Positions 43,771-53,129 of a DNA stretch of 64,000 nucleotides are shown here, one piece after another (the stretch's first letter is position 1; each line of letters starts with the position of its first letter). The notes beneath the pieces are model-generated. The model saw only the letters and a program-made list of their open reading frames with translations. It had not been told where the DNA came from and made no database searches. Made by a program: the position numbers and the translations under genes. Origin of the DNA: Acidobacteriota bacterium (GTDB taxonomy: Bacteria > Acidobacteriota > Vicinamibacteria > Vicinamibacterales > Fen-181); contig PMZR01000017.1 in the NCBI GenBank assembly GCA_003170135.1, positions 17,990 through 81,989 on the forward strand. Reading direction: 5' to 3'.

Positions 43771-46062
43771 ATGAACACCCGCGATCGATCACGAACCCGC
43801 ACCGGGAAGCCGCGGATGCAACCGCGGCCCGAACCGCGTGCGCGCGGGCGGACCCGCACGATTGCCTGCCTGCTCGCGGTCTTCGGCGTGGCGCTCGCGG
43901 CCCGACTCGTGGTGCTTCGACAACTGTCCGACCTCACCTTGTTTCAGCATCCGCTGCTCGACTCGGGCGAGTATCTCGAGTGGGCACGCCGCATCGCGGC
44001 CGGCGATTTCTCGTGGCCGGCCTATGCGGCCCACGGACCGGGCTATCCGTTCCTTCTCGGCGGCCTGCTCTGGTTGTTCGACGGTTCGCTGAACGCCGTG
44101 CGATTCGCGCAGGCCGTCGTCGGCGCCGGTGCCTGCGTGCTCGTGGCGGACATCGGCCGGCGCCTGTTCTTTGGGACGAGCGGCCGGTCCGAAATCCGCG
44201 GCGCGGGCCTCGCAGCCGGCCTTGTGTGCGCGCTCTACGGGCCGCTCGTGCTGAACGACGTGTCGCTGCTCGCCGAGGCGCTCCTGCTGCCGCTCGTGGT
44301 CGTCGTGTTGTGGCTGCTCGCGCTCGGGCCGCCACGCCCGGCGACGCGGAAGGGACAGACGTCAGACCGCCGCCTGCGCGTGCCGGGCCGATCGATCCTG
44401 ATCGGCAGCGCCATCGGACTCGCCGTGATCGTTCGGCCGACCGCCGTGGCGCTGCTCGTACCGGTCACGATCGAGGCGTGGCACAACCGCAGACTCGCGC
44501 CGCGGCCGCTCGCGCGCCTGCTGGTTACGGTCGCGGTGTGCGCGATCGTCGTGCTGCCCGTCGCGCTCGAGAACCGCATGAAATCCGGTTCGCTGATCGT
44601 CCAGGGCTACGGAGGCATGAATCTCTTCCTGGGCAACGACCCGGCGGGTACCGGGCTGCCGAGCGCGCGACTGGGAGCAGGCTGGGATCGTCTGGAGGCC
44701 TCGGCCCTGCGCGACGGCGTCAGCAGTCCCGCCGGCCAGGACGCGTACTACCTGCGAAAGATGGTTCGGGCAATCCTCGATCAGCCCGCAAGGTGGGTGG
44801 CGCTCACCGCCGGCAAAGCGCTCTGGCTGGTGCAGGCCGAGGAAGTCCGCGACACGCACAGCTATTACTTTTTCTCCAACGCCTCGGCCGTGCTCCGCGC
44901 TCTGCCGGGTTTTGGCGCGACCTTTCCTCTCGCCATCGTTGGTTTCGTCCTGGCCTTTCAAAGCGGCAGGAGACCGTGGTACCTCGTCGGGTGTCTCATT
45001 GCGTTCGCCGTGGTTTGCGTGGCGTCGGTTGTCGGATCGCGGTACCGGTTGCCGCTCCTTCCCGCGCTCATCATTCCGGCGGGCGCGGCGATCGCGGCCA
45101 TCGTCGAACGCGGCCGCGCGCTGCTGGCGCCGGCACGTGCCGCCGCGGAGCCGGTTCTCCTTCTCTCGCCCGTTGTGCCGTACCTCGTTCTGCTGGTCGT
45201 CTGTGTCGGCGCGACGAACCTGCGCGGTGATGCGCGCAGCCATAACTTCGCGGAAGAGTGGGCGCTGACGGGCCGGGCGCTGATGCACGACGGTCGTTGC
45301 ACGGACGCGGAGGCCGCCTTTCATCGGGCGCTCGATGCCGACCGGGGCGCGGGATATGCGTGGGACGGCCTCGGCGCGTGTGCCTTCGAAGCGAACGACC
45401 TCGATGCGGCCGAGCGCGCGTTCCGGAACGCCGTGGCAGCCGACGGGGATAACGCCGAGGCGCACTATCACGTCGGCGTCGTCCAGGAGCGCCGGGGCGC
45501 CTACGATCGTGCGCTCGAGGAGTATCGCCGCGCGCTGCAGATCTCGCCCGCAACCGCCTCGTTCATGATCGCCTCCGCACGGTCGCTGCTGGCCAAGGGA
45601 GCGCTCTTTGACGCGGCGGCCTGGTACGCGAAGGCCTCGGCGGCACAGCCGACCGACGCCGATGCGCACATGGGACTCGCGCGAGTGGCGGCGTTGGCTG
45701 GCGACTGGACGCAAGGCCTGGGCGAAGCGCAGAGAGCGGCGGCACTTCGACCCTCGGATCCGGCCACGTGGCTTCTCTGCTGCCAGCTCGCCGCAGACGC
45801 GGGCGACGGCGCCACCGCGCGCGTCTTCCTGCAGAAGGCTACGGACCTGGCCGGCCCCGACGCACTCGAAGTTCAATTGGGATGGGTGTACGTCGCCCGC
45901 GCGCAGGGGAACTACGACGAGGTCGACCAGCGCCTGCGCGGCATTCTCCAGAAGGCCCCTCAAATGTCATCGGCGGTGCAGCTGTTTCTCCAGAATGCCG
46001 ACCGGCGTGGCACGCGGGCCGAGGCAGACCAGTTCCTGCGGACCTTGTCGCCTGTCCGGTAG
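43771..46062 (+). CDS. GT-C-type membrane glycosyltransferase-like protein fused to TPR repeats
   Basis: 763 aa. Basic N-terminus, then about ten membrane helices (residues 30-475). HPLLDSGEYLEWARRIAAGD near 60 carries an acidic residue in the first periplasmic loop, as in ArnT/PMT/OST-like GT-C enzymes, and MNLFLGNDPAGTG is conserved in this group. Residues about 495-760 form TPRs, for example AYDRALEEYRRALQISPATA. The fusion suggests lipid-linked sugar transfer with a protein-docking tail in the periplasm, but this is inference. No Shine-Dalgarno; a strong promoter lies just upstream. Confidence 0.75.
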   Translation: MNTRDRSRTRTGKPRMQPRPEPRARGRTRTIACLLAVFGVALAARLVVLRQLSDLTLFQHPLLDSGEYLEWARRIAAGDFSWPAYAAHGPGYPFLLGGLLWLFDGSLNAVRFAQAVVGAGACVLVADIGRRLFFGTSGRSEIRGAGLAAGLVCALYGPLVLNDVSLLAEALLLPLVVVVLWLLALGPPRPATRKGQTSDRRLRVPGRSILIGSAIGLAVIVRPTAVALLVPVTIEAWHNRRLAPRPLARLLVTVAVCAIVVLPVALENRMKSGSLIVQGYGGMNLFLGNDPAGTGLPSARLGAGWDRLEASALRDGVSSPAGQDAYYLRKMVRAILDQPARWVALTAGKALWLVQAEEVRDTHSYYFFSNASAVLRALPGFGATFPLAIVGFVLAFQSGRRPWYLVGCLIAFAVVCVASVVGSRYRLPLLPALIIPAGAAIAAIVERGRALLAPARAAAEPVLLLSPVVPYLVLLVVCVGATNLRGDARSHNFAEEWALTGRALMHDGRCTDAEAAFHRALDADRGAGYAWDGLGACAFEANDLDAAERAFRNAVAADGDNAEAHYHVGVVQERRGAYDRALEEYRRALQISPATASFMIASARSLLAKGALFDAAAWYAKASAAQPTDADAHMGLARVAALAGDWTQGLGEAQRAAALRPSDPATWLLCCQLAADAGDGATARVFLQKATDLAGPDALEVQLGWVYVARAQGNYDEVDQRLRGILQKAPQMSSAVQLFLQNADRRGTRAEADQFLRTLSPVR

Positions 46063-46480
46063 TTCAACAGCCCCCTTTCGTTTGAGACTCGCTGAAAACA
46101 AGATTTCGTATCTGAATCCAAAACAGCGGATCGCGTCACAAACCCTCCCGCTCTGTTCACCGGTTTTCCTCGTGCTTTTGTTCGCCGTGCCATGGCATGG
46201 CTCCTGCTGTTGGACTCATTCTCACACCATATTCTGCCCCCACGGGAACCCACTGACGATCGGTCGTTCGGCGGCGTCGGCGGTCGGCACGTACCTCTGT
46301 CTGCGCGGAGGCGTCCTGGTCGGCGTGCGGTGAACCCGTGATCGAATCGTGCGCGTGCTCGATCCTTCACGGCGGCTGCTGAAGCACCTCCGGGCCTGTC
46401 GCGCGGTATCGCGTGTCCGTTTCGTTGTCACGTCGGCGGCATTTGTTCGTCAACGTTTTATTCTTTTCAGGAGGATGGGA
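46063..46480. other. Leader of the second TonB receptor, no gene seen
   Basis: About 420 bp, less GC rich than its surroundings and free of heptamer arrays. No coding frame on either strand is convincing. It contains the small palindrome CCATGGCATGG near 46191 and the receptor's AGGAGG site at 46469-46474. A long, AT-richer leader suggests transcriptional or post-transcriptional control, but no known riboswitch was recognised. Confidence 0.45.
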
Positions 46481-49400
46481 ATGACACGTCGATGGGTAAT
46501 CTTCCTTACGCTGCTCGCGCCGTTCGGCGTGGTGTCGTCCGCGTCGGCGCAGCAGACGGGCGAGATCTTCGGCAAGGCGACCGACTCGTCGGGCGCCGTG
46601 GTGCCGGGCGTTACGGTGACGCTGACCGGCGGATCGCTGCTGGCGCCCCAGACGGCGGTCAGCAGCGAGACGGGCACCTACCGCTTCCCGCAGGTGCCCG
46701 TCGGCGTCTACTCCGTGAAGTTCGATCTGGTCGGCTTCAAGAGCATGGTGCGCCAGGGGATCCGGATCGAGATCGGCTTCAACGCCCAGATCAACGCGAC
46801 GATGGAGGTTTCCACGGTGCAGGAGACGGTGACCGTGTCGGGCGCGGCACCGGTCGTGGACCTGCACGACACGAGCCGGACGAACCGGTTCAACCAGGAG
46901 GCCCTGCAGAACATCCCGACGGCACGCGACCCGTGGGTCATCATCGAGCAGTCAGCGGGCGTCGCGATGGACCGTCAGAACGTCGGCGGCAGCGCGTCCG
47001 GGCAGCAGTCCAACTTCGTCGCGCGCGGCGCGAACATGTCGCAGCAGAAGTGGAACCTGGACGGCGTCGACATCACCGACATGTCCGCGACGGGCGGCTC
47101 GCCGGTCTACTATGACTTCGACGCGTTCGAGGAAATGCAGATCACGACCGGCGGCGCGGACGTCACGATGCAGACGCCGGGCGTCTCGGTGAACATGGTC
47201 ACCAAGAGCGGCACCGACATCCTGCGCGGCTCCGGCCGGTTCTACGACACGAACCAGAAGTTCCAGTCGAACAACGTCACCGACGCGATGCGCGCGCTCG
47301 GCGCGACCTCGGGCAACCCGATCCAGGACATCAAGGACTACGGTCTCGAGGTCGGCGGCCCGATCAAGAAGGGGCGCGCCTGGTTCTGGGGCGCCTACGG
47401 CACGCAGACGATCGATGCGGGCGTGAACAACTTCTTCAACCCGGGCGCATCGGCCACCTGCGCGGCGATCACGGCCGCCTATCACGGCAGCAACAACAAC
47501 ACCGCGTCGCTGCTGCCCTACTCGATTGACCAGTTGCGCAGCTGCCTAAACACGGACGAAACCAAGCTGAACAACTACAACGCGAAGCTCTCGGTCGAGA
47601 CCTTCAAGAACAACCAGTTCACCTTCTACTACAACGGCGCCGAGAAGATCCGCAACGCGCGCGGCGCCGACGACCTGCACCCGATCGAAGCCACGAACCG
47701 CCAGGGCGACGTGGTCGGCGCCCAGTACGGGTCGTCGTTATGGAAGACCGGGATGCCCAAGACCTATAAGTGGGGCGACCGCCAGGTGTTCAGCGACCGC
47801 TTCATGATGGACTACCAGTACGCGCACGTCGGCAACAACTTCGTCATGGACTTCCATGACCCGTCGCTGGCGAACGTCCAGCCGACCCTCGACACGACCT
47901 CGGGGCTGTGGGGCCGGTCTTACTACGCCAACACCTACGTGCGGCCGACCGACAGCATCGACATCACGGGCAACTACTTCGTGCCCGGCATGCTGGGCGG
48001 CGACCACTCCCTCAAGTTCGGGTTGAAGTATCGCAACGACGAGGCGTTTTCCGGCGTCCATTACGGTGGCAACACCGTGGCGCGGTTCAAGGACGTGACG
48101 GGCGTTGTTGCGCCGGTGGCCTACGAGGCCCAGATGTACCGCGACGGCCAGTCCGATTACGTGCTCCACAATCGGAGCGTGTACGCACAGGACACCTACA
48201 ACCATCGCAAACTCACGATCAACGCCGGGGTGCGGTTCGACTACCAGACCGACTACGCTAAAGCGGTGTCGGTGACGGCAGACCCGTTCTATGGCCAGGC
48301 GACCGGGTCGTTCGACGCCAAGGGCAACTACATCGGCGTCGGTCCCGTGTTCAACCAGCTCCCGGCGATCAGCTGGGGCGGCGCCCAGGCACTGGGCACG
48401 TCCAACATGGCGATGAAGAACTTCTCGCCTCGCGCCGGGCTCACCTACGACCTGCTCGGGAACGGTCGCACCGTGGTCAAGGCGAGCTTCGCCCGCTACG
48501 TCGCGCAGGAGGGCACGGGCAATTTCTCCAGCACGTATAACCCGGTCGTCACGACCTCGGTCCGCTATCCATGGCACGACCTGAACGGTGACGGCATCGT
48601 CCAGCCGAACGAGATCGACATCTCGGCGAAGCCGCTCAGCTATACGAGCGGTTATGACTACAACAACCCGAGCAAGCTGACGACGACGGGCGTCAACGAC
48701 CCGAACATCAAGATGCCGGTCACCAGCGAAGCGATTGTCGGCTTCGACAAGCAGATTGGCCCGGACTTCGGCATTGGTGCCAGCTTCATCTATCGCAAGT
48801 ACACCGACTACCAGGCCAGCTTCACCACAGACGCGACCTACAGCATGAGCAGCTGGACGTCGGCCAACTACGTGGCACAGACGTATACGGCTCCCGCCAG
48901 CACCTGCCCGGCCGGGGCGAGCTGCCCGACGATCACCTACTATCAGCCGACCAGCCAGCCGCCGGTGAACTACCTCTTCACGAACACGCCCGACTACTAC
49001 CGCACGTACAAGGGCCTCGAGCTGACCATGCGGAAGCGGATGTCGAACCGCTGGATGATGAACGGCAGCTTCTCGTACAACAACAATCCGGTGACCTACG
49101 CTGCGGCCGATGCGTACCAGGATCCCACCAACATCGCGCAGCAGAACGGCGGCCAGTGGGCCGAGCAGTCGAGCTCGAGCGGCCTCGACAACGTCTACGT
49201 GAACGCCAAGTGGCTCTTCCGCCTGTCGGGTTCGTACACTCTCGCGTGGCACGAGATCGGCGTGGCCGCCAACTACAACGCGCGCAGCGGCTATCCGTTC
49301 CTCGCGGTCGTGCTGTCGCCGACCCGCCCGTTCAGCGCGGGCCAGGCGAGCGTCTACCTCGATACGATCGGCGACGTGCGCCTGCCCACCTTCGAGCAAC

Positions 49401-49591
49401 TCGACCTGCGCGTGAACAAGACGTTCAGGGTGGGACGCGCGCGGTTGCAGGCGAACATGGACGTGTTCAACCTGTTCAACGGAAACACGATCCTCTCGGA
49501 GCGCCGTACGCAGAACGCGAGCAACGCCAACAACATCTCGTCGATCCTGGCGCCGCGCGTCCTGCGGTTCGGCGTGCGGATGACGTTCTAG
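46481..49591 (+). CDS. TonB-dependent receptor with N-terminal carboxypeptidase-regulatory-like domain
   Basis: 1036 aa from ATG 46481; AGGAGG lies 6 nt upstream, whereas the ATG at 46475 would touch the site. Signal peptide 1-23 (LLAPFGVVSSASA/QQ). CarboxypepD_reg domain about 25-110 (GEIFGKATDSSGAVVPGVTV). Plug about 115-250 with MDRQNVGGSASGQQSNFVAR, and a barrel to the end, closing ...VLRFGVRMTF with terminal Phe. Paralogue of 7049-9964, sharing the DRxNVGGSxSGQQS plug motif. It stands alone and ends at a strong terminator; ligand unknown. Confidence 0.92.
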   Translation: MTRRWVIFLTLLAPFGVVSSASAQQTGEIFGKATDSSGAVVPGVTVTLTGGSLLAPQTAVSSETGTYRFPQVPVGVYSVKFDLVGFKSMVRQGIRIEIGFNAQINATMEVSTVQETVTVSGAAPVVDLHDTSRTNRFNQEALQNIPTARDPWVIIEQSAGVAMDRQNVGGSASGQQSNFVARGANMSQQKWNLDGVDITDMSATGGSPVYYDFDAFEEMQITTGGADVTMQTPGVSVNMVTKSGTDILRGSGRFYDTNQKFQSNNVTDAMRALGATSGNPIQDIKDYGLEVGGPIKKGRAWFWGAYGTQTIDAGVNNFFNPGASATCAAITAAYHGSNNNTASLLPYSIDQLRSCLNTDETKLNNYNAKLSVETFKNNQFTFYYNGAEKIRNARGADDLHPIEATNRQGDVVGAQYGSSLWKTGMPKTYKWGDRQVFSDRFMMDYQYAHVGNNFVMDFHDPSLANVQPTLDTTSGLWGRSYYANTYVRPTDSIDITGNYFVPGMLGGDHSLKFGLKYRNDEAFSGVHYGGNTVARFKDVTGVVAPVAYEAQMYRDGQSDYVLHNRSVYAQDTYNHRKLTINAGVRFDYQTDYAKAVSVTADPFYGQATGSFDAKGNYIGVGPVFNQLPAISWGGAQALGTSNMAMKNFSPRAGLTYDLLGNGRTVVKASFARYVAQEGTGNFSSTYNPVVTTSVRYPWHDLNGDGIVQPNEIDISAKPLSYTSGYDYNNPSKLTTTGVNDPNIKMPVTSEAIVGFDKQIGPDFGIGASFIYRKYTDYQASFTTDATYSMSSWTSANYVAQTYTAPASTCPAGASCPTITYYQPTSQPPVNYLFTNTPDYYRTYKGLELTMRKRMSNRWMMNGSFSYNNNPVTYAAADAYQDPTNIAQQNGGQWAEQSSSSGLDNVYVNAKWLFRLSGSYTLAWHEIGVAANYNARSGYPFLAVVLSPTRPFSAGQASVYLDTIGDVRLPTFEQLDLRVNKTFRVGRARLQANMDVFNLFNGNTILSERRTQNASNANNISSILAPRVLRFGVRMTF

Positions 49592-49597
49592 GGAGCA

Positions 49598-49735
49598 GAC
49601 GACAGTTGACGGTCAGACGTTGACCGTTCAGTTGGCTGTTGGCAGCCGGCAGTCAACACGTAAACGTTCGAGGGCGGGAGATTTCTCCCGCCCTCTTTTT
49701 TTGAGTCCGGAGTCCGGAGCCCGGAGCCTTACGTG
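49598..49735. repeat. Degenerate heptamer arrays flanking the terminator
   Basis: ACAGTTGACGGTCAGACGTT and similar TTGACNG units at 49600-49640, resembling the array at 41283. On the other side of the terminator, GGAGTCC, GGAGTCC, GGAGCCC, GGAGCC at 49706-49732. Between two convergent genes. Confidence 0.6.
49670..49702 (+). terminator. Intrinsic terminator of the TonB receptor gene
   Basis: GAGGGCGGGAG (49670-49680), ATTT loop, CTCCCGCCCTC (49685-49695) and seven T. Perfect 11-bp stem with 4-nt loop and U-tract; the best intrinsic terminator in the window. Confidence 0.93.
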
Positions 49736-49736
49736 C

Positions 49737-50420
49737 TTAGCTCACCACCGGAGCGTGCGCGTAGGCGCAGTCCACGGCAAGCGGGCACACGCGGCAATGA
49801 GGTTCGGCGACCGTGCAGGTGGCGGCCGCGTGGTGAGACAGGTAGAGGATCGCCGGCTTGAGGAACCGGACATCGCGGGGAACCGTCGCCGCGACCACCC
49901 GGGCCGCGCGCCACGGCGCGCGCGCGCCGTCGCAGCATGGTGGCGGGACGACGCCGAGCCGCATCGCGAGACGGCCGACGCCGGCGTGGCGCGGCAGGAT
50001 CGGATGATCGCCGGCCGCCAGCAGCATCCACTGGGCGCCCACGGGCCCGAGCGCCCGCAGCAGCCTCGTCGAGCGGCGCGCCTGGAGGATCGGACCGCGA
50101 ACGGCGCGCTCAATCTCGCGATACCGGCGAAAGACCTCGACCCCCGCGATGACGGCGTGCAGCCGCTCTTCGGGTGGTCCCACGTACGCGATGGCCGCCT
50201 GCAGCTTCGCACGCGGCGCCTTCCAGACCGCGTCCGGCGTCAACGCGGGAATGCGCTTCAGCGCCGCCATCGCCGCGTCGCGCCTGGCGGGCGTCGTCCG
50301 CTGCCCCAGCACGTACCAGAGATAGAAGACGAACGCGTCGCGGGGAGCCTCGGGCTGCGGCTCGTAGAAGTGTTTGAGTTCCTCGACGATCGGCGACAAC
50401 CAGCATTCGGCGTTCGTCAC
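49737..50420 (-). CDS. Endonuclease III/MutY-like helix-hairpin-helix [4Fe-4S] protein, divergent
   Basis: 227 aa from GTG 50420, chosen because GGGGAGGAG lies 4 nt upstream; 19 extra upstream codons have no site. The C-terminus has C-x6-C-x2-C-x5-C (Cys202, 209, 212, 218), the exact Fe-S loop spacing of endonuclease III and MutY. The hairpin LRALGPVGAQWMLLAAG stands where EndoIII has LPGVGRKTA, with Gln in place of the catalytic Lys. The usual VDTH Asp region (here PRHAGVGRLAMRLG) also lacks a clear Asp. It is therefore a DNA glycosylase-fold protein of uncertain activity. Confidence 0.75.
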   Translation of the reverse strand: MTNAECWLSPIVEELKHFYEPQPEAPRDAFVFYLWYVLGQRTTPARRDAAMAALKRIPALTPDAVWKAPRAKLQAAIAYVGPPEERLHAVIAGVEVFRRYREIERAVRGPILQARRSTRLLRALGPVGAQWMLLAAGDHPILPRHAGVGRLAMRLGVVPPPCCDGARAPWRAARVVAATVPRDVRFLKPAILYLSHHAAATCTVAEPHCRVCPLAVDCAYAHAPVVS

Positions 50421-50512
50421 GTCGCTCCTCCCCGGCACCGCGGGTGTCGGGCCGATCATACTCGCGATCGCCGCCATCGGGAATTGCCCGGGCAGGAGGG
50501 GTTCTGGGGAGT

Positions 50513-50608
50513 GCTTGGTGCTGGTGCTGGTGCTCAGTGCTTGGTGCTGGGTCGGTGGTCGGGGATCGAGGGGACGGGACGTCCCCCGATCCCTGATCCC
50601 CGGTCCCT
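50513..50608. repeat. Heptamer element (GTGCTNN plus GGGGATC/GATCCCC)
   Basis: GTGCTTG, GTGCTG, GTGCTG, GTGCTCA, GTGCTTG, GTGCTGG at 50514-50553, then GGGGATC and GACGGGAC. These are followed by complementary GATCCCT, GATCCCC and GGTCCC units to about 50608. Between the M20 dipeptidase and the EndoIII-like gene. Confidence 0.7.
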
Positions 50609-50636
50609 TCGTGATCGCGCGCCGCTCCCCGGCCTG

Positions 50637-52001
50637 CTACCCGGCGATTTCCTTGTAGAGGAACGCTGAGGTGAGCACGCCGCCGTAGAAGTTGTCGAGG
50701 TTGAGGAATTCGTTCGGGGCGTGCGAGTTCTCGTCGGGCAGGCCGATGCCGAAGAGCACGCTCGGCGCGCCGAGTTCCTGCTGGAACGTCGAGACGATCG
50801 GGATCGATCCGCCTTCACGCATGAAGACCGCCCGCTTGCCGAAGCCCTGCTCGATCGCGCGGCCGGTGGCCTGGATGAACCGGTTGTCGAGGTCCGTCAT
50901 CCACGGTTTGCCGCCGTGCATCCGCGTCACGGTCAGTTCGACCGTCTTCGGCGTCACCTTGCGCACGTAGGCCTCGAAGAGCGCCGCAATCTTGTCCGGA
51001 TCCTGGTTCGGCACCAGGCGCATGCTGACCTTCGCCATCGCGGTGGCCGGAATCACCGTCTTCGAGCCCTCGCCGGTGAAGCCCGACAGCAGGCCGTTCA
51101 CGTCGAATGTGGGCCGCGCCCACGTCCGTTCGAGCGTGCTGTAGCCGGTTTCGCCAAACAGTTTCGGCGCGCCCAGATCCTTCCGATAATGCTTCTCGTC
51201 GAACGGCAGCCGCTTGAATTCCTCCCGTTCCTGGTCGGTGAGCGCCCGCACGTCGTCGTAGAAGCCGGGAATCCGGATGCGGCCGCTGCGATCCTTCATC
51301 TGCGCCAGCACCTGCGCCAGGACGATCGCCGGGTTGGCCACCGCGCCGCCGAAGGACCCGGAGTGCAGGTCGGTCTTCGTGCCGCGCAGGTCGATCTGCG
51401 CGTACACGAGACCGCGCAGGCCGTAGCAGATCGACGGCACGCCGCGGGCGAACATCGGCGTGTCCGAGATGACGACGACGTCGCAGCTCAGGCGCGCCTT
51501 CTCGTTGCGGATGAAGTCGTCGAGGTTCTCGCTGCCGACTTCTTCCTCGCCCTCGATCATCACCTTGATGTTCGCCGGCAGCCGGCCGTTCGCCTTCATG
51601 TGCGCTTCGATGGCCTTCAGGTGCATGAAGACCTGGCCCTTGTCGTCGGCCGCGCCGCGCGCGTACAGATCGCCGTCGCGAACCGTCGCTTCGAACGGCT
51701 GGGTCGTCCACTGCTCGATTGGATCCACGGGCTGGACGTCGTAGTGGCCGTAGACGAGGATCGTCGGCGCGCCCGGCGCCCCGAGCCATTCACCGTAGAC
51801 GATGGGATGTCCCGGTGTCTCGGCGAGGTGGACGTTCTGCAAGCCGATCCCGCGCATTTGCGCAAAGGTCCACTCGGCACAGCGCCGCATGTCGTCGCGA
51901 TGCTCGGGCAGGGAGCTGACGCTGGGAATGGCGAGGTACGCCTTCAGCTCGTCCAGGAACCGGTCCCTGTTGGTGTTCACGAAATCGATGACGTTGTTCA
52001 T
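50637..52001 (-). CDS. M20-family dipeptidase
   Basis: 454 aa. Zinc site: His86 and Asp88 (VYGHYDVQP), bridging Asp119 (GAADDKGQ), Glu153 as base and Glu154 as ligand (EGEEEVGS), Asp180 (VISDTP) and a late His in ENSHAPNEF. The dimerisation lid is near 200-315 and includes DLHSGSFGGAVANP. Matches the CNDP/ArgE/DapE-type cytosolic dipeptidases. GGAG 6 nt before the ATG. No signal peptide, so it acts on imported dipeptides or related amides. Confidence 0.93.
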   Translation of the reverse strand: MNNVIDFVNTNRDRFLDELKAYLAIPSVSSLPEHRDDMRRCAEWTFAQMRGIGLQNVHLAETPGHPIVYGEWLGAPGAPTILVYGHYDVQPVDPIEQWTTQPFEATVRDGDLYARGAADDKGQVFMHLKAIEAHMKANGRLPANIKVMIEGEEEVGSENLDDFIRNEKARLSCDVVVISDTPMFARGVPSICYGLRGLVYAQIDLRGTKTDLHSGSFGGAVANPAIVLAQVLAQMKDRSGRIRIPGFYDDVRALTDQEREEFKRLPFDEKHYRKDLGAPKLFGETGYSTLERTWARPTFDVNGLLSGFTGEGSKTVIPATAMAKVSMRLVPNQDPDKIAALFEAYVRKVTPKTVELTVTRMHGGKPWMTDLDNRFIQATGRAIEQGFGKRAVFMREGGSIPIVSTFQQELGAPSVLFGIGLPDENSHAPNEFLNLDNFYGGVLTSAFLYKEIAG

Positions 52002-52049
52002 GCAGATCTCCGCTTGAAGAGAGACCTCCCAGTATAGCGGAGTCCGCCC

Positions 52050-52873
52050 CTAATTTTTCCCGGCGTTGGCGTACACGCGATCGACGACGCGCTTCCAGCG
52101 CAGTTCGATGGCCTGGCGGCGCCGGAGCATGGTCATGACGGCGGGGCCGCGAAACAGCCTGGCGTGCTCCGGCAGGACGGCCAGCCGCTTGATCCGCTCG
52201 AACTGGGCGAGCCCGGCGTTCAACTCGTCCACCAGTTTCTGATAGAGCTGGACGACGTCGGCGCGCGGCACCAGTTCCTCGGCGGACCCTGAGGGAAGGC
52301 CCGCGGCAAACAGGTACGCGCCCAGCTCGTCGAAGTCGGGAACGATGAGCACGGAGATGAACTTGCGGTTCTCGCCGATGAGGATCGCGACGCCCGGCAA
52401 CGGCCTGCCCACGGTCCCGTGCCGCAAGCTGCCGGGACCGCTGGCGGTCAGCACCGGCGCGGTTTCCGTGAGCCCGTAGCCCTCGTAGATCGGCAGGCCA
52501 ATCGCCGCGAAGAAGCGCGCCACGCGCTCGGGCAGCGCGGCGCTGCCGCAGACCAGGCAGCGGAGGCGTCCGCCCGTGCCCTGGCGGATCCGCGCGAGCA
52601 CGAACCGATGATGGCGACACAATCGCCGGCGGCGATGCCCAGCGCCATGAGCCCGAGACTGGTCTCGCGCACCCGGTCGAAGATCCCGAGGCCGGTCAAT
52701 TCGAGAAAGGCGCGGCCCATCGCGCGCTTGACGAGGATTTTGTCCGGAAAGTTCTCGAGGACGTGTAAGGGCAATTGCCCGAGAGTGGTCAGTCCGTGAC
52801 GGCCAACGCCAGGTTCGTCGTCAAGGACAGGTCGCACATCGCGCAGGGCAACACTGCGGACCAAGGTAGTCAT
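52050..52873 (-). pseudogene. Long-chain acyl-CoA synthetase remnant with internal deletions
   Basis: From ATG 52873 the frame gives MTTLVRSVALRDVRPVLDDE, LPLHVLENFPDKILVKR and LGLMALGIAAGDCVAII, the normal N-terminus of FadD15-like ligases. At about 52610 it jumps, in another frame, to VLARIRQGTGGRLRCLVCGS and YEGYGLTETAPVL. About 250 residues, including the ATP-binding P-loop, are missing. A second deletion joins GRPLPGVAI to LIGENRKFISVLIVPDF, removing the segment with the DxGWFHTGD motif. The C-terminus (VVDRVYANAGKN) is intact. An inactive gene with at least two deletions and a frame change. Confidence 0.8.
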
Positions 52874-53090
52874 GAGGACACCCGTGGCCTGCCGATCCGC
52901 CGGTCGGTCGATCCGCATTCGACTTATGGAGTTTTGAGCCGCCTCGGGCTTTGCACGGGTTGTACCATAATGGGGGGTTCCCGTTTCGGCACGAATACGG
53001 CCGAGACCGGTTACGCGCCGGCGAATCGGTGTTCGGCAACCCTACGGTGGGCCGCGTCGAACCGTACACACGAACAATTACAATTTCGTA

Positions 53091-53111
53091 ATGGGGTCTG
53101 ACCCCATTTTT
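53091..53111. repeat. GGGGTCTGACCCC palindrome
   Basis: ATGGGGTC-T-GACCCCAT is an 8-bp perfect dyad followed by TTTT on the plus strand. It lies 20 bp beyond the end of the minus-strand outer-membrane gene. This palindrome resembles REP-like sequences common between genes in many bacteria. No plus-strand gene ends here, so a terminator role is unlikely. Confidence 0.5.
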
Positions 53112-53129
53112 ACGGAGCTAGGTTACGGG

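Noticed and set aside
43755..45230. Alternative-frame 491-codon ORF within the GT-C-like gene
   Set aside because: Overlaps a gene with clear membrane helices and TPRs; the alternative translation is Arg-rich without domains.
53091..53111. GGGGTCTGACCCC plus T-run as a terminator
   Set aside because: The T-run is on the plus strand where no gene ends; the neighbouring genes run on the minus strand.
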